DNA of 64,000 nt from CAWCTB01 sp963798275 (GTDB lineage Bacteria > Acidobacteriota > Terriglobia > Terriglobales > Acidobacteriaceae). Made by a program: the position numbers and the translations under genes. This document shows positions 8,948 through 17,873 of this stretch, in pieces (within the stretch, counting starts at the first letter, position 1; each line of letters opens with the position of its first letter). Where the stretch lies: the NCBI GenBank assembly GCA_963798275.1, contig CAWCTB010000023.1, positions 1-64,000 of the forward strand, given 5' to 3'. Below the pieces are notes generated by a model, which was given only the letters and a program-made list of their open reading frames with translations, was not told the DNA's origin and did no database searches.

Positions 8948-10303
8948 TCAATCCAGAACGTAGTCGAACCAGAAATCGCCCTGTTGAAACACGGAGGGAA
9001 TCGCCGTGCCTTTCGGCGCCGACGGCGCACCAGCGATGGGAATGGCATCGCTGCGGACCCACTGCTTGCCGGTTTTGCGGTCGAGCGCAGGTAGCAAGCC
9101 GGGAGCCGGAATCGACGGCCACGGCGTACTCTGGGTTGACATCATGGCGGCAAACTTGGCGTCCGGCATTTTCTCCAGCGCTTCCTTGGGAGTCGCGTTG
9201 ACGCTGCCATGATGCGCAACTTTGTAAGAACGAGACACTGCTCAGCAGGTTGCCGCTTTCGCTCCGATCCCAACCACGACTTCCAGTTGCCATATTGCGC
9301 ATCGCCGGGGAACAGCAGGTTCTTGCCCTGATAGGAAAACAGCGCAACGATGCTGCAATTGTTTACGCATTGATCGAGGGCAAAGGCCAGGTCTTCCACC
9401 GAAGAGGTGGCGCGCGACTTGAGTTGGTCCTTGTAGTCCTGCGGAAGCTCCGGCCAGTCGAGAGCCGGGTCAGCCGCCTGGAATGACCATTGTTTCGGCA
9501 CAAAGGGCTTCACCGCACTCGGATCATCCGCATCGCCTCCACTGAGGCGCAAGTAATGGTCGTTTGCGGGAGGATCCATCTGCGACAGGAAACTCTGATC
9601 GGTGGGAGGTCCGAGAATCGAGACGTTGAGGCCCTTGATCCCAGCCGGCTCGGTCACCGAATCGCCGGCTTTGAAATAACGGACCTTGGCCCCAACCCCA
9701 AAGCCGGAATGGAGCGCATTGAAGGCGGGCGCATTGCCGGCCATGTTGGCCACCGCCGCCGCGGGCCCGGAATCGGCGGATATGCCAAGCGCCGCAAAGT
9801 GAGCCTGCAGCTTGGAGACCAGCGCTGTGCGCTTGTCGTGCAAACTCTTCGCTTTGGCATCGTTGGGGTCTTCCGTCCAGGGCATCCAGACTTCGTCGAT
9901 GGAGAACGCGCCGAACTGCTTGGCGAAACCGCCGAATCCCGAGATGTGGTCCTGATGGGGATGAGTGGCGATGACAATGCTCAACTTCTTGCCTGTCACC
10001 TGGGCGATGTTGTCCACCGCCTTGCCAATCAGCGACGTGCCATCGACTTTGATGTTCCCCTTGGAATGAACCCCACAATCCACCAGAACGTAGCGTGGAC
10101 CATCCGCTGTCGGCAAGGTCAGCAGGAAGCAATCGCCGAATCCTACGCGATACATCCGAACCTGGATGTTCCCGCCGCCGCCGCTCGTGGTCCCACCGCC
10201 GCCGGGCTGAGTTTTCTTCCTGGTCCTGGTCGGAGCCTTGGTCTTCTTCGGCGTCTTGGTCTTTGGCCGGAGTCTTGCTCTTGCTGGCTTTTTTCGCTGG
10301 CAT
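8948..10303 (-). CDS. ComEC/Rec2-like metallo-beta-lactamase-fold hydrolase (frameshifts at both ends)
   Basis: The core carries 'THPHQDHISG' (the H-x-H-x-D-H zinc motif), an earlier 'YVLVDCG' strand and a late 'LLFPGDAQYGNW' segment, matching the ComEC-type metallo-beta-lactamase fold. The N-terminus is a Lys/Thr/Pro-rich linker with a Gly run ('GGGGTTSGGGG'). Three frame changes are needed: near 10265, where the basic linker resumes in another frame, and twice near 9230-9250, where the conserved 'YKVAHHGS' zinc-ligand segment continues in a different frame. Repaired, the protein is about 450 residues. Its ATG lies one base after the stop of the upstream protease (TGAAATG), indicating translational coupling. 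Phosphodiesterase or nuclease activity is possible but unproved. Confidence 0.8.
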
Positions 10304-10304
10304 T

Positions 10305-12125
10305 TCAGTACCCCCGATGGAGAGCGCGGAAGTTGATCTGGGCGGTGGACACGTTCTGATAGGGCGAAAGTGCGTTGCCGTTTTGCAGTTGCATCTGGAA
10401 GTCGGGCTGCGATGCCGCCAGCCGCTTGGCGCTCTTGTGAATCGCATACCGCACCGTTCCATCGATGTCGAAGACCAGGGCCGCCCCGCCGTGGACCTTT
10501 ACTGCAGGCCCGCCGCTGTCGCCGGGGAGCGTCATGGTTTGCAGGATCTGCACCACCATCTCGAGAAGCGGCCGGCCATCGGGAGCGGTACGAAGCACGG
10601 GATGGAAGGAACGGACGCTGATCGGATTGTTCTGATGCAAGGGGTCGAGCCCAAGTTTGACCGCATGCTGCGAGGCAAACTTGTAGATGAGTTTGGCATC
10701 GTGTGTCTGCTTGGCCCGGAAATCCTCTTCGGTCGTCTGTTGCTGCAACATGGCGAACATCCCTTTGCATTGCAGTTTGCCAGTGTGCACGTTGGGACCA
10801 CCCCAGCGCAGCGCTTCTTCCGAGTAGGAGCTGGCATAGGGCCGGATGCCGCGCGAACGGAAAGCGTCAATGAATGCGCTGCGGTAACCGTATTGGTCAT
10901 CGGGAACAAGATCGTAGTCGGCCGTGATCAATGCCTGCAGGAAGTCGCCGAAATGAATGTCTGTGACCGGGCAGTAATCGAGAGCCCGAATGCAGATGTG
11001 CTCGAACTCTTTGGCGGTCTTGCTGGCTTCATCGGCCAGGCGGTTGACCAGGTCGGGATGCAGATCGGCCTTGCTGTCGGCCTTGGCACTCGCGATCGCC
11101 ATCAGGTCACGGGTCTTCTTGATGTAAGAAGTGAAGTACGCGTCGAAAACCGCGGCGACCAGGATGGAGCCCCGATCGTGCGGCTCGGTTTTCGTGTCCA
11201 ACTCATGGGAATCGGGTGGAGTGCCGATGGCGGAGCGCAACCCGCCGCGCATTTTCATGGCGCCTCCGAACTGTCGGGCCAAGGAGACCAGCGGATTGTC
11301 GCGCGCGATTTCCGCGTTGATCCGCTCACCCTCCGATCCCTTCTCGGCATAGGGTGCCAGGTTCGCCATCTCCAGCAGTCCGTGGGTTCCAGCGATCGCC
11401 TCGCGCATGACGTCGCCCATGCTGAAGTGCTGCAGCAGCGCGATGATGTCGGCAAAGGCCTCATGGAACGCCGGGGTGTCGAGACTCGTGTACTCCATGA
11501 AGTAGGGACGGATGCGATCGATCACGGCGTGCGTGGTCTCGTGCGCCACGATGTCATGCGACAGGCAGCTGAAGACGGTCTGGCCCGGCAGGTTCACCTT
11601 GTCGTCAGGAGGCGCGGTGAAGTAGCCAAACAGAATGGCGTGCAACGCAGGATCGTAGTAGGCATTGGCTTCCTGCATGCAGTGCGGAAAGATCCGCAGC
11701 TTGCCGCGATAGGGATCGTTTTTGCCGCCCACGGCGTGCCAGGAAATGGGGCGGCCCAGGGCGAACTCGAAGCGCTCGATCGTTTCCTTGACCACGGCGT
11801 ACACCATCTGCTGATGGAAACGCGGATCGGCTTCGTTGGGATCGAGCCCGTTGCGAATCAAAATCACGTCCTCATCCAGGTTCACCGGCTCGTAATAGCA
11901 ATCGTTCGACGCGTCGTAGTCGATGACCGCGATTTGCTCCCCAATCGGGCCCGGCTTCAACGGCTCATATTTCACGTTGAGCATCATGTAGTTGCCGAAG
12001 TATTTCCCCTGGCTGGGATCGAACGCGTAGGCCTTCAGCGGTCGATAGGCCGAGGGGGCGATCGGCGTGGGCTTTCGAGACTTGATAGGTGGAGCGGAGG
12101 TGTTTCTCGATTTGGACTGCGGCAT
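10305..12125 (-). CDS. M4/gluzincin-like zinc metalloprotease with long C-terminal extension
   Basis: A 606-residue protein. 'HETTH' at residues 195-199 is an HExxH zinc site, and 'HEAFADI' supplies the third ligand Glu222, 23 residues later. This closely mirrors thermolysin ('HELTH...NEAISDI'), although the rest of the protein is unlike secreted M4 enzymes. There is no signal peptide or obvious propeptide, and the N-terminus is basic and Pro/Ser-rich. A C-terminal region (about residues 490-606) includes 'LPGDSGGPAVKVHGGAALVF'. Its GDSGGP recalls the trypsin-fold active-site motif, but there is no visible His/Asp context. It is first in the operon with the metallo-beta-lactamase-fold and patatin genes. 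Confidence 0.8.
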   Translation of the reverse strand: MPQSKSRNTSAPPIKSRKPTPIAPSAYRPLKAYAFDPSQGKYFGNYMMLNVKYEPLKPGPIGEQIAVIDYDASNDCYYEPVNLDEDVILIRNGLDPNEADPRFHQQMVYAVVKETIERFEFALGRPISWHAVGGKNDPYRGKLRIFPHCMQEANAYYDPALHAILFGYFTAPPDDKVNLPGQTVFSCLSHDIVAHETTHAVIDRIRPYFMEYTSLDTPAFHEAFADIIALLQHFSMGDVMREAIAGTHGLLEMANLAPYAEKGSEGERINAEIARDNPLVSLARQFGGAMKMRGGLRSAIGTPPDSHELDTKTEPHDRGSILVAAVFDAYFTSYIKKTRDLMAIASAKADSKADLHPDLVNRLADEASKTAKEFEHICIRALDYCPVTDIHFGDFLQALITADYDLVPDDQYGYRSAFIDAFRSRGIRPYASSYSEEALRWGGPNVHTGKLQCKGMFAMLQQQTTEEDFRAKQTHDAKLIYKFASQHAVKLGLDPLHQNNPISVRSFHPVLRTAPDGRPLLEMVVQILQTMTLPGDSGGPAVKVHGGAALVFDIDGTVRYAIHKSAKRLAASQPDFQMQLQNGNALSPYQNVSTAQINFRALHRGY

Positions 12126-12508
12126 GGAGTCCTCCTCTGAATGGTCGAGCCGTGGTGTAAGACTTTATCGCACCGGAGCGCCAGACAGGTAGCTGCTCAC
12201 GTTTCTGCTAGGGCGATTCAGCGGACGAAGAACAAGACAGCCGGAGCAGAGTCGACGCTGACATCATGAAAGAGTCGAGCGTGCTCGGCAAGGGAAATCT
12301 TCCTACTATCATCACGTAGTTCTATATCGGGCGCGGCGGTTCGCCCACGAAGGGGCACAGCTTCAGCTGTGCCGTTAAAGTCTGCTTGAAACCGGGGCTT
12401 CAGCCCCGGAGGGAATTCGCTTTGCGTCGTTAGCGCGGCGATGAGCTGAGATCCAATTTACTCTGCTCGATTTTCGCCAGCTCTTCGCTGCACCAGTGGG
12501 ACTCCCCA
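12126..12508. other. Intergenic region between the protease operon and a multihaem cytochrome gene
   Basis: The region lies upstream of the protease gene and downstream of the cytochrome gene (both on the minus strand). It should hold the protease-operon promoter and the cytochrome terminator. Apart from the twin-hairpin repeat at 12351-12416 I see no recognisable element and no coding frame. Confidence 0.4.
12351..12416 (-). repeat. Dispersed twin-hairpin intergenic repeat, copy 1
   Basis: Read on the minus strand it begins AATTCCCTCCGGGGCTGAAG, forms a GGGGCTGAAGCCCC hairpin, has a spacer ending ACTTTAAC, and then forms a second hairpin GGCACAGCTGAAGCTGTGCC. Copies at 47926-48003 and 51295-51370 share the same order and spacing. 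The stems are perfect or near-perfect and the loops are GA/AA-centred, so the RNA would fold strongly. Confidence 0.8.
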
Positions 12509-13680
12509 TCACTCCGGCAGGGGTGCTCCCGCGCGCACCACGCGAATATCATGCTCGGTGAACTCGTGGTGCATCCCGGGAAGCTCGTACTTCGGCATGT
12601 GACAACTGGTGCAATCTTTGTCGCTCACCGGACAGGCGTGCCCGGGCTGCTCCGCGGTGGGCTGGATGTGGACATCCGGCACATGGCATGCCAGGCATTT
12701 GCGATCGTAAAACGATGCCTCATGCATCCAGCGGCTGATGAGGGTCGTGACATGCCGTGCATTGGATGCGCGCATCGTTCCTCCAGCAGCGGCTGTTCTG
12801 CAAGCGATAGGCGGGAAAGCGCACCGAGGGCAGTCCCAGTGCGCCGCCCAACTGGATGTCCATGGAGGTTGCGTGGCAGGAGCCGCAGAAGTCGACCTGG
12901 TCCACCGGCCTGAGATAAGCGGGGTTGAAGATGAGCCCCGGACCCTGTGGCAGGCCGGCTCGCATGGCGATAGTGTGGTCGCTCCCGGGACCGTGGCAAG
13001 CTTCGCACACAACTCCGGGAATAATGTTGACGATCGGGCCGTTGGCCGGCACATCGGCGGCATGACAGGCGAAGCAGCGCCGCGCTTCGATCATATCGAC
13101 GGTGCGTCCCCCCGCCCGCTTGCTGGCATCGGGACTGGCGTCGCGGGCGGCTGACGCTCCCCGAACCGATGGTTGCGCGGGAGTGATATCGAAGCCATCG
13201 ATCGATCCGAAGTAGCTGAAGTGACTCTCGTTGAATCCATTGTTCTCAGGGGTCAAATAGACTTGGCTGATTTTGCCCGAGCCAAATGCCCACGTCAGTG
13301 GCTTGGAGATGGGCGGTGTACTGGAAACCAGGCGAAAGGAGGCGCCCTGAGGGCCGTCAAAAAGCTCGTAATGAAAGCCGTCGACGGTTATCTGCTTTCC
13401 CGAATGGCTAGCCAGAATCTCGGATTGATCGGCCGGTATCAGCGTCTCCGCCATCTCCGACTTTGCCTGCGACTTGGCGATGCTGGCATGACAGGCGGCG
13501 CAGGTTTTGTTCCCCACGAACTGATCCGGAGCGGTGGAGAGTTTCGTCGGCCACCACGGGTGCTTTTGCAGGCGCTCCGGCGTGGTCATCTGATCGACCA
13601 GGTCGCTTTGCGAAGAGGCCATCAGCGAAACCATCAGAATCGGCCGCCAGCGTGAAGATGAGATGTCGACTGCCGACCAC
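12509..13680 (-). CDS. Seven-haem c-type cytochrome (two frameshifts)
   Basis: A secreted multihaem cytochrome with seven CxxCH haem sites: CAACH, CFACH, CEACH, CGSCH, CTACH, CLACH and CTSCH. The last two lie after a frame change near 12745, where removing one G joins 'DPHQPLD' to 'HEASFYDRKC'. A second frame change near 13640 interrupts the signal peptide: 'GSRHLIFTLAA' continues as 'ILMVSLMASS' once one G is removed, starting from a GTG at 13680. The middle region (about residues 60-150) is a haem-free beta-rich segment. It is transcribed divergently from the hydrogenase operon and could accept electrons in the periplasm. The family resembles cytochrome c-554/tetrahaem-like proteins, with no specific assignment. 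Confidence 0.8.
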
Positions 13681-13887
13681 TAAATTCGCCCTGCTGTCTC
13701 AGGCCAGCCGCCTGCTCGGAAGGGGCGCTTGCGATTGGGGAAGGGCAGCACCAGTTCAAGCCCATCGGCAACACCGGCAGCGCCAGCACGGCACGTCAAC
13801 CCGGAAACCCAATTCTCGTTATCCATATTCCAGCCATGCCGATCCACAGCGGCACGTCCCATATCGTACATGGAAATAACGCGTCGG

Positions 13888-13909
13888 CCGCAACCTGACT
13901 TGGTTGCGG
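13888..13909. other. Perfect 8-bp stem-loop
   Basis: CCGCAACC (13888-13895), loop TGACTT, GGTTGCGG (13902-13909). There is no T-run on either side, so it is more likely an RNA structure or operator than an intrinsic terminator. It lies between the divergent cytochrome and hydrogenase genes. Confidence 0.45.
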
Positions 13910-14071
13910 GATAGCCTCTGTCGTGCCGAACCTGACGCCTCCCACCTGACGGCTATCTCCGACATTCCCGTTTCGCACCTCACGTTCCATTTTGCCGTCC
14001 ATCACCTCCTGACGTGACCTGTCTCACAGCGCTTCTCCGCAGAGGGGCACAACCTGTAAGCAGATTGAGCC

Positions 14072-14124
14072 CAACAGCGTTGTCGTGCTGTTGCCGAAGT
14101 CTGCTGCGGGGGCATTGGCCCCCG
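14072..14124 (+). promoter_or_regulatory. Tandem hairpins in the 5' leader of the hydrogenase operon
   Basis: The first hairpin is CAACAGC / GCTGTTG (14072-14093). The second is CGGGGGC / GCCCCCG with loop ATTG (14107-14124). They end 39 bp before the hoxE-like ATG. They may be a diverged intergenic repeat or a leader structure affecting expression of the hydrogenase genes. Confidence 0.4.
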
Positions 14125-14162
14125 AGCTGGTTTCTCTCCGAACGGAAGGAGCGTCCCGGCGC

Positions 14163-14699
14163 ATGCCAACTCTCGAAGCCACGCTGAGCACCACCGACCA
14201 GGCCTATTTCGACCAGGTGATCGCCAAGAATAAAGGGCGTCCCGGAGCGTTGCTCGCCATCCTGGAAGCCGCCCAGGAGCGCAGCCCGCATAAATACCTG
14301 CCGGCGGAGGCGCTGCGGTACGTCGCGGCAAAGATGGAAATTCCGCTCTCGCGCATTTACAGCTTTGCCACTTTCTACGCGCTGTTCAACCTCGAGCCCC
14401 AGGGCGAAAACACCATCTGCATCTGTCGCGGCACTGCTTGCCACACCCGCAACTCGCGCACCTTGCTGGAGAGCCTGCGCCTGGAACTGGGCCTTTGGCG
14501 GGCCGACGCTGACGACCTGCACGAAGCCGACAAGCTCGCCCTCACCACCCGGGACGGCAAGTTCACGGTCCGCACCGTCGCCTGCTTCGGGCAATGTGCC
14601 CTCGCGCCGGTGGTGGAAGTGAACCACCGTATCTGCGGACACGTGAACGAACGTACCTTGCAGCGCGAGGTCCGCTCGCTGCAACGGGAGAGTGAATAA
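14163..14699 (+). CDS. hoxE: NAD-linked hydrogenase subunit HoxE (NuoE-like [2Fe-2S] protein)
   Basis: A 178-residue thioredoxin-like ferredoxin. Cluster ligands are visible as 'CRGTACH' (C-x4-C) and 'CFGQC' (C-x3-C), the NuoE/HoxE pattern. The N-terminal half is the usual helical bundle ('LLAILEAAQE', 'YSFATFYALF'). The start chosen is the ATG at 14163, preceded by AAGGAG; an earlier in-frame ATG at 14085 lies in the leader hairpins. It passes electrons between the flavoprotein and the hydrogenase or a further partner. Its stop overlaps the next start (TAATG), so it is coupled to the hoxF-like gene. Confidence 0.9.
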   Translation: MPTLEATLSTTDQAYFDQVIAKNKGRPGALLAILEAAQERSPHKYLPAEALRYVAAKMEIPLSRIYSFATFYALFNLEPQGENTICICRGTACHTRNSRTLLESLRLELGLWRADADDLHEADKLALTTRDGKFTVRTVACFGQCALAPVVEVNHRICGHVNERTLQREVRSLQRESE

Positions 14700-17600
14700 T
14701 GCCGCGCATTGAAGACATTGGCGTGTTCAGCGCCGTTCGCGAAGCGGGCCTGGCCAAGCTTGTCCCTTCCGTTCCGCGCATCGGCATCGGCATGGGGACC
14801 TGCGGCCGGGGCAATGGCGCCGAAGGCTTATACCATGCCTTCGTCGAGTCCATCGAGCGCAGCGGCACGGACTTCTACCTCACGACCGTGGGGTGCTTCG
14901 GCGCCTGCTATCAGGAACCGCTGGTCAACGTGCGGGTGCCGGGCAGTCCGCTGGTGATCCTCAGCCGGGTTCAGGCCAACGATGCCGACCGCATCCTGCA
15001 CGACGTGGCCACCGGCAATCTCACGCCCGAGTTGGTCTACTGCAAGATCGAGGAATGGGACCACGTCACCGGATCCATTCGCTACGGGCACGGCTATCCC
15101 GAAGTGCCTTCCTGGAACGAGATCCCGTTCTTCAAGGGCCAGAAGAAAATTGTCCTGCGTAATTGCGGATTGATCAATCCTGACGACATCGAGGAGTACA
15201 TCGCGGTGGGCGGCTACCAGGCGCTGTACAAGGCGCTGATCGACGGCAAGCCGGAGAGCATCATCGAGCAGGTGAAAGCCTCGAAGCTCCGCGGCCGCGG
15301 TGGTGCCGGGTATCTCACCGGCAATAAATGGGAGTTCCTGCGCAAGGCCGTTTCCGACCAGAAGTACATCATCTGCAACGCCGACGAGGGCGACCCCGGC
15401 GCTTACATGAACCGCAACGAGATCGAAAGCGATCCCCATGCGCTGCTGGAAGGCATGATCATCGGCGGCTATGTCATGGGCGCTTCCCAGGGCATCATCT
15501 ACGTGCGGGCCGAGTACCCCCTCGCCGTCCATCGCCTGAATCGCGCCATCGAGCAGGCCCGCGAGTACGCTCTGCTGGGCGACAACATCCTGGGCCGCGG
15601 ATTCAAGTTCGATATCGAACTGGTCGAGGGCGCCGGCGCCTTTGTCTGCGGTGAAGAGACGGCGCTGATCGCCTCGCTCGAGAACCAAGCCGGCCGCCCG
15701 CGTCCGCGTCCTCCCTTTCCCGCCCAGAAAGGTCTCTGGGGCAAGCCGAGCAACATCAACAACGTCGAGACCTGGTACAACATCCCGCCCATCGTGACCA
15801 AAGGCCCGGCATGGTTTACCGAAACCGGAAGCGCCAAGAGTGCAGGCACGAAAGTCTTCTCGCTGGTCGGCAAGGTCCATAGCACCGGACTGGTTGAGAT
15901 GCCGCTCGGCACTCCGCTCAAGACGTTCGTCTACGACATTGGCGAAGGCGGAGTCGATGGTCGCGCCATCAAATCGGTGCAGACCGGCGGCCCTTCCGGC
16001 GGCTGCATTCCGCAGGAGATGTTTGACACCGCGGTCGACTACGAGAGCCTGGCGCAGTTGGGCTCCATCATGGGTTCCGGCGGCATGGTGGTGATGGACG
16101 AAGACAACTGCATGGTCGACGTGGCCCGCTACTTCATCGAGTTCACCAACTCCGAATCCTGCGGCAAGTGCGTGCCCTGCCGCGTGGGACTGAACAAGTG
16201 CCTGCGCATCCTGAACCGCATCACCGAAGGCGCCGGCCGGCCGCAGCATTTGGAGACGCTCGACGAGCTAAGCCGCTACATTCGCGACTGCTCGTTGTGC
16301 GGACTTGGGCAGACCGCACCCAACCCGGTGCTGACCACGATGCGCCACTTCCGCCAGGAGTTTGAAGATCACATCCTGGCCCATCGCTGCCAGGCCGGGG
16401 TCTGCGTGGAACTGGCGCTGTCGCCCTGCGAAAACAGTTGTCCTCTGCACATGAACATCCCGCGCTTCCTGCAGCTCTACAAGGAGAACCGGCTGGAAGA
16501 GGCCTTCGATTCCGTCATCCTCGACAATCCGCTGCCCTCGTCGACCGGGCGCGTGTGCCAGCATCCCTGCGACGAGCGCTGCCGCCGCCAGTCGATGGAC
16601 TCTGCGGTCAACATGCGCGAGGTCCACCGCTTCATCGCCGACAGTATTTTGCTCTCCGACAGCTTTGAAGGCGCCGTCGCTCGCCTGGCGGCGCGAAAGC
16701 TGGATCACACCGGACGCAAGATCGCCATCGCCGGAGCCGGTCCGACGGGTTTGACCGCAGCCTTCTATCTCGCGTTGCTGGGACACGACGTTACCGTGTT
16801 CGATCCCATGCCTGAAGCCGGCGGCATGCTGCGCTTCGCCCTGCCGGAATATCGCCTGCCCAAACCCGTGCTGCAGCGCGAGATCGAACTCATCGAGCGG
16901 CTGGGCGTGAAGTTCGTTCTCAACACTCGCGTCGGCGTCGATCTGCCGCTGAACGATCTCGACGACCGTTTCGACGCGGTGTTCCTCGCCATCGGCACCT
17001 GGAAGGAAACCTGGGTCTATCTTCCGGGAACGGAGTTGAAGGGAGTTTACCCGGCGCTGCCGCTGCTGGAATCAATTGCCAAGCGCGAGCCCGTCGAACT
17101 CGGCCGCAAGGTCGTCGTGATTGGCGGCGGCAATGCCGCCATCGACTCCGCTCGTACCGCCCTCCGCAAGGGATGCGACGTAACCGTGTTCTACCGCCGC
17201 GAGCGTAAGGACATGCCGGCAATCGAGGAAGAAACCGCCGCCGCCGAAGACGAGGGAGCGAAGATTGTCTTCCTCTCTGCGCCCCACCGCATCATTGGCG
17301 ACGCGAAGGGCAATGTTCGAGCCTTGGAAGTGGTAAAGACGCGGCTTGGCGAGTACGATCCTTCCGGCCGTCGCAAGCCGATTGCCACCGACGAAGTGCA
17401 GCGCATCGAGTGCGACTCCGTAATTCTCGCCGTGGGCGAATCCGTGGACCTCGATTTCTGCAAGGCCTCCGGCCTGCAGGTCAAGGAGAGCGGCACCATC
17501 GAGGTGGACCGCTTCACCCTCCAGACCAGCCGGGCCCGCTTCTTCGCCGGCGGCGACCTGGTCACCGGGGCATCCAATGTCTCCAATGCCATGGCTTTCG

Positions 17601-17857
17601 GTAAGCAGGCAGCGCGCAACATCGACGAGCAGTTGATGGACGCCCGCCGCTGGGAGCGCTTGTTCCCCGAATTTACCTACGACCAGACGCCGCCCAAAGA
17701 GGTCAGCGAGAGTCCGCGGCATCATGCGCATGCCGTCGCCGCCCGCGAGCGCGTGCAGTCTTCGCTCGAGGTCATCACCGGCCTGGAGGCGGAAGAAGCC
17801 TACGAAGAGAGCTGCCGCTGCCTGCGCTGCGACATCAAGCTTCCGGCTGCCCGCTAG
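14699..17857 (+). CDS. hoxF: HoxF/NuoF diaphorase fused to a GltD-like FAD/NAD(P) oxidoreductase
   Basis: A 1,052-residue protein, much longer than ordinary HoxF. Residues about 1-120 form a thioredoxin-like [2Fe-2S] region. The FMN/NADH site shows 'RGRGGAGY' near 197 and 'GAGAFVCGEETAL' near 310, followed by an SLBB region and the [4Fe-4S] motif 'SCGKCVPCRVGLNKC' near 486. From about 575 a second module begins: 'CENSCPLHMN' and 'CQHPCDERC' (Fe-S ligands of the GltD N-domain), the FAD motif 'IAGAGPTGLTAAFYLALLG' near 676, and the NAD(P)H motif 'VVVIGGGNAAIDSA' near 803. This adds a second pyridine-nucleotide site, so the complex may handle NADH and NADPH or confurcate electrons (inference). 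Confidence 0.92.
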   Translation: MPRIEDIGVFSAVREAGLAKLVPSVPRIGIGMGTCGRGNGAEGLYHAFVESIERSGTDFYLTTVGCFGACYQEPLVNVRVPGSPLVILSRVQANDADRILHDVATGNLTPELVYCKIEEWDHVTGSIRYGHGYPEVPSWNEIPFFKGQKKIVLRNCGLINPDDIEEYIAVGGYQALYKALIDGKPESIIEQVKASKLRGRGGAGYLTGNKWEFLRKAVSDQKYIICNADEGDPGAYMNRNEIESDPHALLEGMIIGGYVMGASQGIIYVRAEYPLAVHRLNRAIEQAREYALLGDNILGRGFKFDIELVEGAGAFVCGEETALIASLENQAGRPRPRPPFPAQKGLWGKPSNINNVETWYNIPPIVTKGPAWFTETGSAKSAGTKVFSLVGKVHSTGLVEMPLGTPLKTFVYDIGEGGVDGRAIKSVQTGGPSGGCIPQEMFDTAVDYESLAQLGSIMGSGGMVVMDEDNCMVDVARYFIEFTNSESCGKCVPCRVGLNKCLRILNRITEGAGRPQHLETLDELSRYIRDCSLCGLGQTAPNPVLTTMRHFRQEFEDHILAHRCQAGVCVELALSPCENSCPLHMNIPRFLQLYKENRLEEAFDSVILDNPLPSSTGRVCQHPCDERCRRQSMDSAVNMREVHRFIADSILLSDSFEGAVARLAARKLDHTGRKIAIAGAGPTGLTAAFYLALLGHDVTVFDPMPEAGGMLRFALPEYRLPKPVLQREIELIERLGVKFVLNTRVGVDLPLNDLDDRFDAVFLAIGTWKETWVYLPGTELKGVYPALPLLESIAKREPVELGRKVVVIGGGNAAIDSARTALRKGCDVTVFYRRERKDMPAIEEETAAAEDEGAKIVFLSAPHRIIGDAKGNVRALEVVKTRLGEYDPSGRRKPIATDEVQRIECDSVILAVGESVDLDFCKASGLQVKESGTIEVDRFTLQTSRARFFAGGDLVTGASNVSNAMAFGKQAARNIDEQLMDARRWERLFPEFTYDQTPPKEVSESPRHHAHAVAARERVQSSLEVITGLEAEEAYEESCRCLRCDIKLPAAR

Positions 17858-17873
17858 AGAGGAGAAGCGAGTC

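Larger units (their letters stand above)
13681..14162. other. Divergent intergenic region, cytochrome / hydrogenase
   Basis: About 480 bp without a convincing gene. It holds a GC-rich hairpin at 13888-13909 and two hairpins at 14072-14124 in the leader of the hydrogenase operon. The promoters of both divergent units should lie here. A small minus-strand frame (13680-13871) shows no family features. Confidence 0.4.

Noticed and set aside
10095..12140. Long plus-strand open frame (about 680 residues) opposite the protease gene
   Set aside because: It is antisense to a gene with a clear HExxH zinc site and ribosome-coupled neighbours. Its translation is rich in Arg/Gly/Val/His with no family motif, as expected of a GC-rich antisense shadow.
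13680..13871. Small minus-strand frame upstream of the seven-haem cytochrome
   Set aside because: There is no ribosome-binding site, hydrophobic segment or known motif, and it lies where promoters are expected.
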